Shown piece by piece: positions 1 through 8,649 of a stretch of 64,000 nucleotides of DNA (positions within the stretch are counted from its first letter, which is position 1; each line of letters begins with the position of its first letter). The DNA lies in contig CAVOKY010000003.1 in the NCBI GenBank assembly GCA_963696645.1, positions 135,787 through 199,786 on the forward strand, in the 5' to 3' direction. Below the pieces are notes generated by a model. It saw only the letters and a program-made list of their open reading frames with translations. It had not been told where the DNA came from and did not search any database. A program made the position numbers and the translations under genes. The DNA comes from JAMXLO01 sp963696645 (GTDB taxonomy: Bacteria > Pseudomonadota > Alphaproteobacteria > Acetobacterales > Acetobacteraceae).

Positions 1-127
1 GATACTCGCGCACCGTGCTGTGCGAAATGCCCAGCTCCCGCGATATCTCCCGCGTCGCTGCACCAGCGCCAAAGCGCAGTGTCATCAGTCGATGTATCCG
101 CCGCATGCTCAGCCTCTTGGTCGGCAT
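1..127 (-). CDS. istA: IS21-family transposase IstA, N-terminal part (runs off the window)
   Basis: Read on the minus strand from an ATG at 127, the peptide starts MPTKRLSMRRIHRLMTLRFG and continues through REISRELGISHSTVREY. This is the N-terminal helix-turn-helix of IS21-type IstA transposases, which bind the element's terminal repeats. Only the first 42 residues lie in the window; the rest and the expected istB are beyond position 1. The region upstream of the start (128-290) carries the repeats expected of an IS21 end. The family call is firm; intactness cannot be judged. Confidence 0.8.
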   Translation of the reverse strand, partial: MPTKRLSMRRIHRLMTLRFGAGAATREISRELGISHSTVREY

Positions 128-290
128 CCCTCACTCCGTCGATTGCGATGGAGCAGTGGATGCCAGCTCAACGCGGACCTGCGAGACGCCACCTCTTCCC
201 GGTCGCCCACTCCACACGAGTGGACGGCTTCGTCAGAACGCTGGGCGCCATCAGGTCAGAACACCTGGACGGCTTCCGTCAGAATCCGCA
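128..290. repeat. IS21-type multiple terminal repeats
   Basis: Three related blocks occur here: GGACGGCTTCGTCAGAACG near 220, a TCAGGTCAGAACACC block near 252, and GGACGGCTTCCGTCAGAAT near 267. Read on the minus strand the last one begins TGCGGATTCTGACGGAAG, close to the TGTGGATTCCGATGAAG tip of the second IS21 piece at 3693. Repeated ends of this type are typical of IS21 elements. The tip appears to be at about 290, only a few bases before the start of the next transposase. Confidence 0.55.
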
Positions 291-295
291 ATCGG

Positions 296-1567
296 ATGAG
301 ACAATCCGATTCGCTGTTGAACGAGGATTGGGCGGCAACTGTCGCCCGATTGGGTGGAGCCGACGCGCTTGGTGTGAGTGCGCGTGTGACCAAGGCCTTC
401 GCGAGGGGTCGCAAGGTGCCGAACGCGGTCGCGCTGTTACGCGTGGTGCTGGCGTATTGCCTGGGTGAGTGGGGCCTGCGCTCAACCGCGGCATGGTCCA
501 CTGCGATCGGACTGGCCGACCTGTCCAACGTCGCCCTGCTCGATCGATTGCGCCAGTGCGGCGACTGGTTCGCCATGCTGGTTGGTCAGGTGTTGGCCTC
601 GGCGGCGCCGCGTGCAAGTCAGGGTCGTCTCATACGGCTCCTCGATGGCACGACCGTCCCGCAAGCCGGTCGCGAAGCCAGACAACATAACCGGTTGTGG
701 CGCATTCACAGTGCGTTCGATCTTCCGTCCGAGCGATTTGGAGACTTCGTCGTCACCGATGAGCACGGCGGCGAACAACTGGATCGGATCCCCGTGGTCA
801 AAGGCGAGATCCGCGTTGCCGATCGCGCTTTTCTGCAACCCGACCGCATCGCGCATGTGCTGGAAGACGGCGGTGACGTGGTGGTGCAGGCCGGTTGGCG
901 GAACGCCTGCTGGCTCGATGCGGAAGGCGAGCGGGTTGATCTGCAGGACGCATTCCGCAAGGCAGTGGACGGCCTTATCGATCGGCCGATCTGGATCCGG
1001 CGCAAAAGCGGCCCGGCCATCGCACTTCGGCTGATTGCGCTCCGCAAGTCCGCTGCCGACGCTGCCGAAGCAAGGCGCAAGGCTCGTCGCCAGGCGCGCA
1101 AGGAAGGCTATCAGCTCTCCGACGAAGGGCTTGCCGCTGCGGATTGGATGATCCTGGTGACCTCGCTCAAGACCGCGGCATTCCCGACCAATGACGTGCT
1201 GGCACTGTATCGCCTGCGATGGCGGGTTGAACTGGCCTTCAAACGGCTGAACAGCCTGGTCGGGCTGAAAGGGCCGCCAGGGCGGCACGAAGCCTGCCAG
1301 GCCCTACGTGCTCGCCCATTTGCTCATGATCCTATTGCTCGAGCCGCTCATCGATGCGCTCGAGGGCTCTCCCCACTGGGCCACAGCCGCCTGACACGAC
1401 CCGGGCTCTGGCGTCTGTCGCTCCAATTGCTCGCCTCGTTGCTGCAGGCCATCATGCCGCAGCCAACCCTCCATGACGTGCGACGAACCGCGCCGCAACT
1501 CAGACGAAATCTGCACGAACCGCCCCGGCAAAAACGACTATACCAGCGCATGACGCGGAATTTTTAG
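296..1567 (+). pseudogene. IS4-family transposase with a frame-displaced internal segment
   Basis: The protein beginning MRQSDSLLNEDWAATVARLG resembles IS4-type DDE transposases: an N-terminal helical region, the LLDGTTVPQ strand bearing the first catalytic Asp, VADRAF with the second, and the C-terminal YRLRWRVELAFKRLNSLVGL block with the catalytic Glu. From about 1280 to 1393 the open frame gives an unrelated peptide, while the neighbouring frame reads RPYVLAHLLMILLLEPLIDA, the expected helical continuation. The first frame then resumes with LWRLSLQLLASLLQAIMPQP. Two compensating frameshifts therefore seem to have scrambled about 35 residues. It is probably inactive. The start sits directly against the IS21 tip. 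Confidence 0.75.
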
Positions 1568-1822
1568 CGCCTATGGGGACAAGCCCGGGGACCTGATCGC
1601 GCCGGGCAGCGAGTGGAAGCTGCGCCGCGACTGGTTCGGCAAGAGCGCCATGGCCGACCTGCTGGGGGCGGACTTCGGACTGGCGGAGGCGCACAAGCTC
1701 TACGCCTGCCATGACCTTCTGCTGCAGCACAAGGACGCGTTGTTCCCGTATCTGATGGCGCGCTGGCGCGACCTGTTCAACGCGAACTTCGATGTGCTGC
1801 TGTATGATCTGACCAGCACGTA

Positions 1823-1843
1823 CCCTCGGGTCAAGCCCGAGGG
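1823..1843. repeat. Short palindromic element, copy 1
   Basis: CCCTCGGG TCAAG CCCGAGGG is an 8-bp perfect inverted repeat around a 5-nt loop. It interrupts the IS1634 transposase between codons for ..DLTSTY and FEINASD, adding about 25 nt and shifting the frame. The core CTCGGGTCAAGCCC matches short palindromes common in alphaproteobacterial intergenic DNA. A second copy lies at 2083-2101 in the same dead gene. Confidence 0.6.
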
Positions 1844-2082
1844 CATGCTTCGAGATCAATGCCTCGGACGTGGCGGAGGGCGACAAGCGCCGCCACGGCT
1901 ACAGTCGCGACAAACGGCCGGACTGCCCGCAGGTGGTGATTGCACTGGTGGTCACTCCGGACGGTCTGCCGCTGGCCTAGAGGTGCTGCCCGGCAACACG
2001 GCGGATTGCACGATGCTGCGGATGTTCCTCGCCCGGATCGAGCAGCAATATGACCGTGCGCAGCGCGTCTGGGTGATATGAT

Positions 2083-2101
2083 CCTCGGGTCAAGCCCGGG
2101 G
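2083..2101. repeat. Short palindromic element, copy 2
   Basis: CCTCGGG TCAAG CCCGGGG is the same 5-nt-loop hairpin as at 1823 with one G:T-type mismatch. It stands where the IS1634 family has the codons for M-D-R before GIPTEAVLAE, so it replaced a few bases rather than being simply added. It introduces an in-frame TGA just upstream (2079-2081). Confidence 0.55.
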
Positions 2102-3121
2102 ACGGCATCCCCACCGAAGCAGTGCTGGCGGAAATGCGTGGCAATGACCCGCCGGTGCAATATCTGGTGGGGACGCCGAAGGGACGCCTCTCGCGCCTTG
2201 AAAAGCAGCTCCTCACCAAGCCTTGGCAGGAGGCCCGCGCGGGTGTCCAGGTCAAGCTACTGTCTTCGCCGAGAGCATCGATCGCGTCAGCAAGGAACGC
2301 GCGATGCGCAGGCGGCAGATGAAATGGCTATGGAAGCGGCTACGAGAGCTGGCCACGATGCAAGTCCCGCGCGAGGAGATGCTGATGAAGCTGGGCGCGG
2401 CAAGGGCCCGCGCTCCCACCGCCTGGCGCATGGTCGATATCGAGATGAACAAGGAAAGTTCCATGTTCATCTACGCCCTCAACCGCCAGAAGCTGCGGCG
2501 GATCCGACGGCGGGAAGGACGCTATCTGCTGCGAACCAACCTAACGGAGAACGATCCCGCGCTGCTGTGGCAATACTATACCCAGCTCGTTGCCGTGGAA
2601 CAGGCGTTCAAGAACCTGAAGGGCGATCTGGCCATACGGCCGATCTTCCATCAGGACGAGCACAGGATCGAAGCCCATATCTTCATCGCGTTCCTGGCTT
2701 ATTGTCTGCAAATGACACTGCAGCGTCGCCTGCATGCACTGGCGCCAGGACTGACCGCACGCAGCGCTCTCGAGAAGTTTGCCGCCGTTCAGATGATCGA
2801 TGTTCATCTGCCAACGACCGACGGACGCGAACTGCTGCTGATACGCTACACTCAACCTGAGCCAGAACTCCAACCGCTGATCCAGCAACTCAAGCTCGAT
2901 TTGCCGCCTCAGCTTCCACCGCGGATCAAAGCCGGCCGGCTACCCAGTCACCCAACTCGGGAGCAGAGACAGCGTCCCGTCAGGCTGGCGAACAACCAAG
3001 TGGCTTGAGCCCGCGTGCCGCTTGCTGCCCAATACCGCCACCGCCTGGCCGCATCGCGGATGATGCGGATACGTGATCCGCACTTCTGATCCCAGACACC
3101 CGGCACTATCACGCTGCTTCG

Positions 3122-3565
3122 ACCGGCGTGGGCAAGACATGGCTCGCCTGCGCACTCGGACAACGGGCCTGTCGCGACAATCGCTCGGTGCTCTATCAGC
3201 GCGTGCCGCGCATGCTGGAAGGTCTCGGCCTGGCACGCGGCGACGGGCGCTATGCGCGCATGCTCAAGAGCCTCGCCCGCGTCCAGGTTCTCATTCTCGA
3301 CGACTGGGGCCTAACCCCGCTCACCGCAGAACAGCGACGTGATCTGCTTGAGATCATCGACGATCGTCATGGCCGCGCGTTCACCATCGTCACCAGTCAA
3401 CTGCCAATCGAGAAATGGCACGCCCACATCGGCGATCCCACCATCGCCGATGCCGTGCTCGATCGATTGGTCCACAGTGCCCACCGCCTCGATTTGAAAG
3501 GCGAGTCGCTGCGCAAACTACGTGCAGCAAAAGCCGCAAAACTTGACGAGGCCACCGCAAACTGA
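3122..3565 (+). pseudogene. istB: IS21-family ATPase helper IstB, 5'-truncated
   Basis: The frame reads TGVGKTWLACALGQRACRDN from its first codons, i.e. it starts inside the Walker A loop of IstB. It continues with VLILDDWGLTPLTAEQRRDL (Walker B), FTIVTSQLPIEKWHAHIGD and the usual IstB C-terminus rich in KLRAAKAAK. About 95 N-terminal residues are missing, so it cannot be active. It faces right, opposite to the istA piece at 1-127, so the two belong to different IS21 copies. Terminal repeats follow it directly. Confidence 0.85.
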
Positions 3566-3599
3566 CCCCATTCGTCCCGCTCGCGGTCCACTCCGCCAC

Positions 3600-3693
3600 C
3601 CCGGCTGGCTTCGTCGGAATCACCGGCTGGCTTCCGTCGGAACAGGTGGCTGGTTTCAATCGGAATCGCCGGCTGTCTTCATCGGAATCCACA
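3600..3693. repeat. IS21 right-end repeats
   Basis: Four imperfect copies of a CCGGCTGGCTTCGTCGGAAT-like unit lie between 3600 and 3690. The last ends in ATCGGAATCCACA (3681-3693), which read outward-in is TGTGGATTCCGAT, the usual TGT tip of IS21 elements. The sequence just right of 3693 belongs to an IS630 fragment, so this end marks an insertion or deletion junction. Confidence 0.65.
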
Positions 3694-3881
3694 CGGTGGG
3701 TCAGCATGGCGTTGCGCGACCGCTGCGCCCCAGGCGTTAGCTCGCCAAGCCGATCGCGGCGTTGTCCCGCCTGCATCGCATACGAGATGCTGAACCCAAC
3801 CCTCGCGGCGACCCGACCCGATGCCACGCCTTCCGCCGCCATAACCCGATCTCGCAGGTCCTGCGAATACACTCTGCCCAC
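3694..3881 (-). pseudogene. IS630-family transposase, N-terminal fragment
   Basis: From an ATG at 3881 on the minus strand the peptide begins MGRVYSQDLRDRVMAAEG and continues with a degenerate helix-turn-helix and GELTPGAQRSR. That is the typical opening of IS630-type transposases. The frame runs into the IS21 tip at 3693, after which the sequence is foreign. No catalytic domain remains. Confidence 0.65.
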
Positions 3882-3925
3882 ACAGGGTGAAAACGCGCCA
3901 GCCGCGAGCGCGTTTCAGCGGCCTG

Positions 3926-4876
3926 CTAGAAAGCGAATGTCATGCCGGTGATCCAGGTGCTTTCCGTGGTACAGCACAGTCCGGTGGTGGCGGGGTTGAG
4001 GCCGAACTTGTTCTCCCACCAGCGGTACGAACCCCAGAGATAGAGCGTGTTCGGTCTATCGGCGATCATCTTGCCGATATCGAGCGACAGGGTCTGCTGA
4101 ATATAGTATTCGTCGATGCGCGTCGGCGCATTCGGCTCACCCGCCCCCTTGGGTCCATGAATGCTCACCAGCGCCTTGTAGGTGAGGGGAATGCTGGGTG
4201 GCAGAAAGCCGAGCGGCTGGACGTAGTTCAGCTCGACGCCCCAGGTGGGATTGAAACTGACATGGCCGCCGGGATTGGTCCCGAGCGATGAGGCGACGCC
4301 ATCATGCTGCCATTCCTTGTACGCGACGAACCCGGCGTTGAGAAATCCGTTGTACGGCGCTTTGAACTCGAACTGCAGGCCGCCCTCGATCGAGCGCTTC
4401 CTGGACCAGAGGGTGGTATTGTCGGCATTGAGGTCCACGCCCGCCAGGAACGCGACGTTGCCCAACGGTCCTTTGCTGAACATCTTGGTGTCGAACAGCT
4501 GGTTCCAACCCAGCGTGCCGCGCCATAGGCCATAGAGTTCGGTGTAGCCGGAACAGCCGGTGTTGGCGTTCGGAAATCCGCAGGGTGCCGCGGGAGTCGC
4601 GGTGCCGTTGGTGGCCTTGAGCCAATCGATATTCACGAAATTCGTGCCATATGACCAGACGTCGAAATGCGTAAAACTCACCACATTCTTGCCGGTCGTT
4701 CCGGCACCGGGATTGGTCGCGCTAAATTCGTAATGATAGCTGATCGAGTTGTCGTTGACAGCGAAGAATGGTGGTGCCAGCTCCGGATCGCCTACAATAG
4801 GCTCGTCGGCGGCCAAGGGACCGCCGGCAACAGTCGCGAAGAATGCCAGAACAGTGAATGTCAGTCTTATTGACAT
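3926..4876 (-). CDS. Tsx-like outer membrane channel protein
   Basis: The 316-residue product starts MSIRLTFTVLAFFATVAGG, a clear signal peptide cut near GPLAADE. The rest is beta-barrel-like, with alternating aromatic strands such as FTHFDVWSYGTNFVNIDW, and ends in MTFAF with the C-terminal Phe expected of outer-membrane barrels. Overall pattern and length fit the Tsx/OmpK-type nucleoside channel family. It is the last gene of the minus-strand ureide operon, 118 nt after the urea transporter gene, so it probably lets the nitrogenous substrate cross the outer membrane. The ATG at 4876 was chosen over an upstream one because it begins the signal peptide and has a GGGGGAAA ribosome site. Family confidence is moderate; substrate is inferred from context. 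Confidence 0.6.
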   Translation of the reverse strand: MSIRLTFTVLAFFATVAGGPLAADEPIVGDPELAPPFFAVNDNSISYHYEFSATNPGAGTTGKNVVSFTHFDVWSYGTNFVNIDWLKATNGTATPAAPCGFPNANTGCSGYTELYGLWRGTLGWNQLFDTKMFSKGPLGNVAFLAGVDLNADNTTLWSRKRSIEGGLQFEFKAPYNGFLNAGFVAYKEWQHDGVASSLGTNPGGHVSFNPTWGVELNYVQPLGFLPPSIPLTYKALVSIHGPKGAGEPNAPTRIDEYYIQQTLSLDIGKMIADRPNTLYLWGSYRWWENKFGLNPATTGLCCTTESTWITGMTFAF

Positions 4877-4994
4877 TTTCCCCCACGATTTAAGGGCTGA
4901 TTGGCACATACGCATTCTTCCTCTGCCGCATCGCCGTATTGTGTATCCGGCGTTCAAACCATCCAAGACTCCGCGGGTTCTCCTCCCCGGGCGA

Positions 4995-5894
4995 TCAGCC
5001 GGGACTGGGCTTCGGCTCGGATTGCTTCCCGGCGAACCACGGAGTGAGCCTGCCCAACAGCAGAATCAGCCAAATGGCCAGGACGAAGCCGGACGCCAGC
5101 ACGGGCACATAACCGCTTCGATTGACGAAACTGAACAGCCAGGTCGCGAGAACCGCGGCCAGGGCAACGAATCGCAGGTCTGGAGCGATGAGAACGTAGG
5201 CCGCCAATGCAGCGAGCACACCATTGAATCCGACAAAGCCAAGGTTTATCGCCTGGCCTGCCGCGCCGACATGGGCTGCCAGTGCGTCCGCGATGATAGC
5301 GCCCACAAGGGCAACAACAGCGTGCCGCCAATTACTGACTGCTATCCCGCCGAGGAAAATGGCGCCACTGAGTGGGCTTGGGGTGAACAATGCCGCGCCC
5401 AGCGTCGAGAGAAGCGCCTTGCCCCACCGCACCGGATCGTCGGTAAAATCTCCAAAGTCGATCGCGGACAGGCTGAAACCGTCAGCCAGCGCCCAGACCG
5501 CCCAGAATGTCAGGATGAACGGTGCGGCGATAAATGGGAATTTCAGCCAGCGCGACATCGCGACCGCAACGCCCGCGGTCACCATCGCGAAGACCACCAT
5601 CCATACCCACAACATGAGTTCGGGCTGGAAGAAATTCGCCAGAGCCAATCCCATGAGCCCGGAGTTGAAGCCAAAGAGCCCAAGGTTCACGAGCGCGCTA
5701 TTCCCACGCAGAAGTCGCGCGACCGCCGTTCCAAGAACCACCGATACTGCGAAGAAGATAGCCATCCGCCAATTGAAGGCGGCGACTGCGAGTACAAACA
5801 CCGCTCCGGTAATTTCATTCGATTGGAATGCACATTGCGAGCAGCCGCGCAGCGCCTGGCGCCAGAACGGAGCCTGAGGCTCCGTGGCACTCAT
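4995..5894 (-). CDS. Urea transporter (UT family)
   Basis: A 299-residue, strongly hydrophobic protein with about ten membrane segments. It shows the duplicated pore signatures of UT/SLC14 urea channels: LRGCSQCAFQSNEITGAVFV at the N-terminus, GLFGFNSGLMGLALANFF in the first half and LGFVGFNGVLAALAAY in the second. Such channels pass urea down its gradient across the inner membrane. Its ATG overlaps the stop of the carbamate kinase gene (ATGA at 5891-5894), so it is translationally coupled to the operon. No urease is in the window, so it may export product urea or admit urea or a small analogue. Confidence 0.85.
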   Translation of the reverse strand: MSATEPQAPFWRQALRGCSQCAFQSNEITGAVFVLAVAAFNWRMAIFFAVSVVLGTAVARLLRGNSALVNLGLFGFNSGLMGLALANFFQPELMLWVWMVVFAMVTAGVAVAMSRWLKFPFIAAPFILTFWAVWALADGFSLSAIDFGDFTDDPVRWGKALLSTLGAALFTPSPLSGAIFLGGIAVSNWRHAVVALVGAIIADALAAHVGAAGQAINLGFVGFNGVLAALAAYVLIAPDLRFVALAAVLATWLFSFVNRSGYVPVLASGFVLAIWLILLLGRLTPWFAGKQSEPKPSPG

Positions 5895-7234
5895 GATGAT
5901 AGACCTTCAGAGGCAACATAGGCTCGCCAGCCGCCAAACTCGCTGATCTCCTTATGCCCCTCGACCAGCGCTCGCTCGCCAATGACGCCGAGAATTGTAT
6001 TGCCGTCGTCGAGCCGCACTTTCCCGATCATCAGTCCGGGTGGTTCCTTTAGAAGGATACCCGCCAACCCTTGGGCTGGCACCGACCAGACCTCGACCAC
6101 CACTTTCACACCCGAACCATCGGTAACGCGGACCATGGCCGGATGATCGTCGTTGATGGTCCACAACCGATACGCCCGCTCGGTCAGCGCATCGCGCACG
6201 AATTCCGCTCCGGCGGCCTCCATATTCGGATTAAGCTTGAGCCCGCGCATCAACGTGCCATTCACAGCCAACTCCACGGCGGCATGACTGGAAGCAACGA
6301 TACGGGTTCCCGACTTTTCCTCCAGGATCGCGCGAAGCTCATCGGGCGCGCCGATCGCTCCGACGGCACCCGGCGTGGACGCAACAAAATCCGCGACCGC
6401 CGCGACCTTCGGCTCCATGCTGCCGACGCCAAACTCTCCCGCTGCGATAAAGGCCCGCGCCTCATCGACGGTGATTTTATCCAGCCAGCGCTCCTCCGGC
6501 GTGCCGAAATAAATCGCGACGCGCGGCACACCGGTCGGGATCAGCAGCATTTCCGCACCGAGGTCGTGCGCCAGCAATCCCGAAGCGAGGTCCTTATCGA
6601 CCACGGCCTCGACCCCCACCAGGCTGCCATCGGGTTCTGCCACCACCGGGATACCGCCGCCGCCGGCAGCAACCACCACCGCACCGGCGTCCAGGAGGGT
6701 TTGAATGGCGCCAGTCTCGAGGATTTCCAGCGGATGCGGTGAGGGGACGGTGCGCCGCCATCCGCGGCCCGAGTCCTCCATGATCGTCCATCCCAGCCTT
6801 TGGGCCATTTCCTTTGCCCTCGCCTCATCAAGGAAAGGGCCAATCGGCTTCGTTGGGTTCGCGAACGCCGGGTCGTCACGCGACACGACCGATTGGGTCA
6901 CCACGGCAACAACCGGCCGGTTGATACCGCGCCGAGCCAGCTCATTGGTCAGCGCTTTGACAAACATGTAGCCGATGGCGCCTTGCGTATCGGCGACCGC
7001 GTAATCCACCGGGACTGGATCGACCTCGGTCTGCGCGATCTCGGACCTGCGCAGGATATAGCCGACCTGTGGACCATTACCGTGCGTGACCACCACCCGC
7101 CAACCCACTTCGATCATGTCGACAAGGTGCGGAGCGGTTCGTACGACGGTGTCGTACTGCTGTGGAATGGAATCGTGTTCGGCATCGGCGACCAGGGCGT
7201 TGCCGCCGAACGCCACTACCGCGAGCCGCTTCAC
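5891..7234 (-). CDS. Carbamate kinase fused to an allophanate-hydrolase C-terminal-like domain
   Basis: Residues 1 to about 315 form a complete carbamate kinase: KRLAVVAFGGNALV, VVVTHGNGPQVG, the AGGGGIPVV loop and GVEAVVDKDLASGLLA. This enzyme converts carbamoyl phosphate plus ADP to carbamate and ATP. Residues 320-447 are an added domain with the marks of the C-terminal domain of AtzF-type allophanate hydrolases: GTLMRGLKLNPNMEAAGAEF, YRLWTINDDHPAMVRV, VEVWSVPAQGLAGIL, IGKVRLDDGNTILGV and the terminal FGGWRAYV. Ordinary carbamate kinases are about 300-315 residues and lack it. The start is GTG at 7234, overlapping the AllG stop (GTGA). Kinase assignment is near certain; the added domain is a confident family match of unknown role here. 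Confidence 0.88.
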   Translation of the reverse strand: MKRLAVVAFGGNALVADAEHDSIPQQYDTVVRTAPHLVDMIEVGWRVVVTHGNGPQVGYILRRSEIAQTEVDPVPVDYAVADTQGAIGYMFVKALTNELARRGINRPVVAVVTQSVVSRDDPAFANPTKPIGPFLDEARAKEMAQRLGWTIMEDSGRGWRRTVPSPHPLEILETGAIQTLLDAGAVVVAAGGGGIPVVAEPDGSLVGVEAVVDKDLASGLLAHDLGAEMLLIPTGVPRVAIYFGTPEERWLDKITVDEARAFIAAGEFGVGSMEPKVAAVADFVASTPGAVGAIGAPDELRAILEEKSGTRIVASSHAAVELAVNGTLMRGLKLNPNMEAAGAEFVRDALTERAYRLWTINDDHPAMVRVTDGSGVKVVVEVWSVPAQGLAGILLKEPPGLMIGKVRLDDGNTILGVIGERALVEGHKEISEFGGWRAYVASEGLSS

Positions 7235-8649
7235 GGCATACGCTCCAACACTTTGCCTAGTGCCGCCAGAGCATCGTGGAAGCACTCCATAGGCGCCGTA
7301 GTGATACCTGCTCCGATCTGTCCAATGCCGGCCTTCCGGTGCGCGATGCCGGTGTTGATGATCGGCAATATGCCGGAATCCGCGACCAGTCGGGCGTCGA
7401 TCCCCGCTGGGGTGCCGCTGAAGTTCAAGGCCGGCAGGGTGAAGGCGGTATTGCTGCCAAGAGTGATCGAGAGCATGCGGCGGCTGTTCGCGGTGGCATC
7501 CGCCGGAGTTCCGCCAACAAACTGCACGATCGCGGGCGATGCAGCCATGGCGAACCCCCCAAGCCCATTGGTCTCGGTAATCGCAGAGTCGCCGAGGTCA
7601 GCCGCAGCATCGTCAATCGAGTAGCCGGGGAAATACAGCCCGTTCACTGGGTTTGCAGGAGCCTGGAACCATTGGTCGCCGGTGCCGCTGAGACGGATGC
7701 CGAAGTTGACGCCGTTGCGCGACATGACGGTAACCATGCTGCTGCCGGGCACGCCATGGGCGGCATCGGACATCGACTTGCAGGCCGCCATCGAGAGGTT
7801 GAGGAAGAAATGATCGTTGCCGGCAATGAAGGCGAGGGTGCGCTGCACAACCGCGCCGTCTAGCTCGGCGCCCAGAAGCGCCAGGGTCAGTCGCTTGAAC
7901 AACATCGCGGACGCCGCGGCATTCCGGTTATGAACCTCATCGCCCATGTGCAGTGCCTGCGCCATCAACGGCTTCAGATCAGGATCGGCCATGCGCCGCA
8001 CGGCGATCTGCATGGTGGTGAAGAACTCGCCACCCAACCAGCGGAGCCGGTCAAGTACTTCGGGGGAGTTTGCACCGAAGCGCAGCACTTTCCCGAGCCC
8101 CTCGTTCACATTGCAGTAGCTGCGGTTGCCTGCCGCGGTATTCTCGACGACCCAGACTGGCATGGAGGGGCTGATAATGCCGGCCATCGGCCCGACCGCG
8201 CCGTGTGCGTGGCAAGGTTCGAGCTGTACCGCACCTGAAGCCGCAAGCCTTTCAGCCTCCTCGAGCGTGTCGGCCCAGCCCTCGTAGACAATGGCGCCAG
8301 TGATCGCGCCCTGCTGTGGACCGCACATATCAGGCCAGGCGATCGGTGGGCCCGCGTGCAGAATGCGGCGTTCCCTGGGGTCGAGGGCGGCGATGGCGTC
8401 ACGCGCCAGAACGAAGTCCACCAGGCGCGGCTGGGCTTCGAGGTAGCGGGCATAGGCGGTACGGTTTGCGGCCTCGATCCGGGGATCGCCCATCATACAC
8501 GCCAAAGTCCAGCCCAAAGCGGCGTCGGCACCGGCAGGGGGCGCCCAGCTCAGATGTGTCACCTCTCCGCCCGCGGCCTGGATGTTCGTCGCAAAGCCTT
8601 GCAGGCCGACATTGATGACATTGAGCTTTTGCTCGAACAGTGCCTTCAC
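7231..8649 (-). CDS. allG: AllG/YlbE-like protein (DUF1116), oxamate carbamoyltransferase-type subunit
   Basis: The 472-residue product matches the YlbE/AllG family (DUF1116), with WAPPAGADAALGWTLACMM, AGPPIAWPDMCGPQQGAITG, PCHAHGAVGPMAGIISPSMP and VTVMSRNGVNFGIRLSGTGD. In Escherichia coli AllF, AllG and AllH are linked to the carbamoyltransferase that phosphorolyses oxalurate to oxamate and carbamoyl phosphate in allantoin breakdown. Here the gene lies between allF and the carbamate kinase, with ATGA overlap upstream and GTGA downstream. Family membership is clear; the actual carbamoyl donor in this organism is not. Confidence 0.85.
   Translation of the reverse strand: MKALFEQKLNVINVGLQGFATNIQAAGGEVTHLSWAPPAGADAALGWTLACMMGDPRIEAANRTAYARYLEAQPRLVDFVLARDAIAALDPRERRILHAGPPIAWPDMCGPQQGAITGAIVYEGWADTLEEAERLAASGAVQLEPCHAHGAVGPMAGIISPSMPVWVVENTAAGNRSYCNVNEGLGKVLRFGANSPEVLDRLRWLGGEFFTTMQIAVRRMADPDLKPLMAQALHMGDEVHNRNAAASAMLFKRLTLALLGAELDGAVVQRTLAFIAGNDHFFLNLSMAACKSMSDAAHGVPGSSMVTVMSRNGVNFGIRLSGTGDQWFQAPANPVNGLYFPGYSIDDAAADLGDSAITETNGLGGFAMAASPAIVQFVGGTPADATANSRRMLSITLGSNTAFTLPALNFSGTPAGIDARLVADSGILPIINTGIAHRKAGIGQIGAGITTAPMECFHDALAALGKVLERMP

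Larger units (their letters stand above)
1570..3008 (+). pseudogene. IS1634-family transposase, 5'-truncated and multiply frameshifted
   Basis: Fragments in different frames line up into one IS1634-type DDE transposase. They include PGSEWKLRRDWFGKSAMADL, then NFDVLLYDLTSTY, then GDKRRHGYSRDKRPDCPQ in another frame. After these come VLPGNTADCTMLRMFLARIE, YLVGTPKGRLSRLEKQLLTK, and finally RYLLRTNLTENDPALLWQYY and VEQAFKNLKGDLAIRPIFH. Lesions seen: no N-terminus; a short palindrome at about 1823-1847; a lost base near 1980 creating a TAG; a second palindrome replacing the DRG codons near 2081-2102; and a deletion near 2262. The final long frame (2283-3008) holds the intact C-terminal third. It is a dead element. 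Confidence 0.8.
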
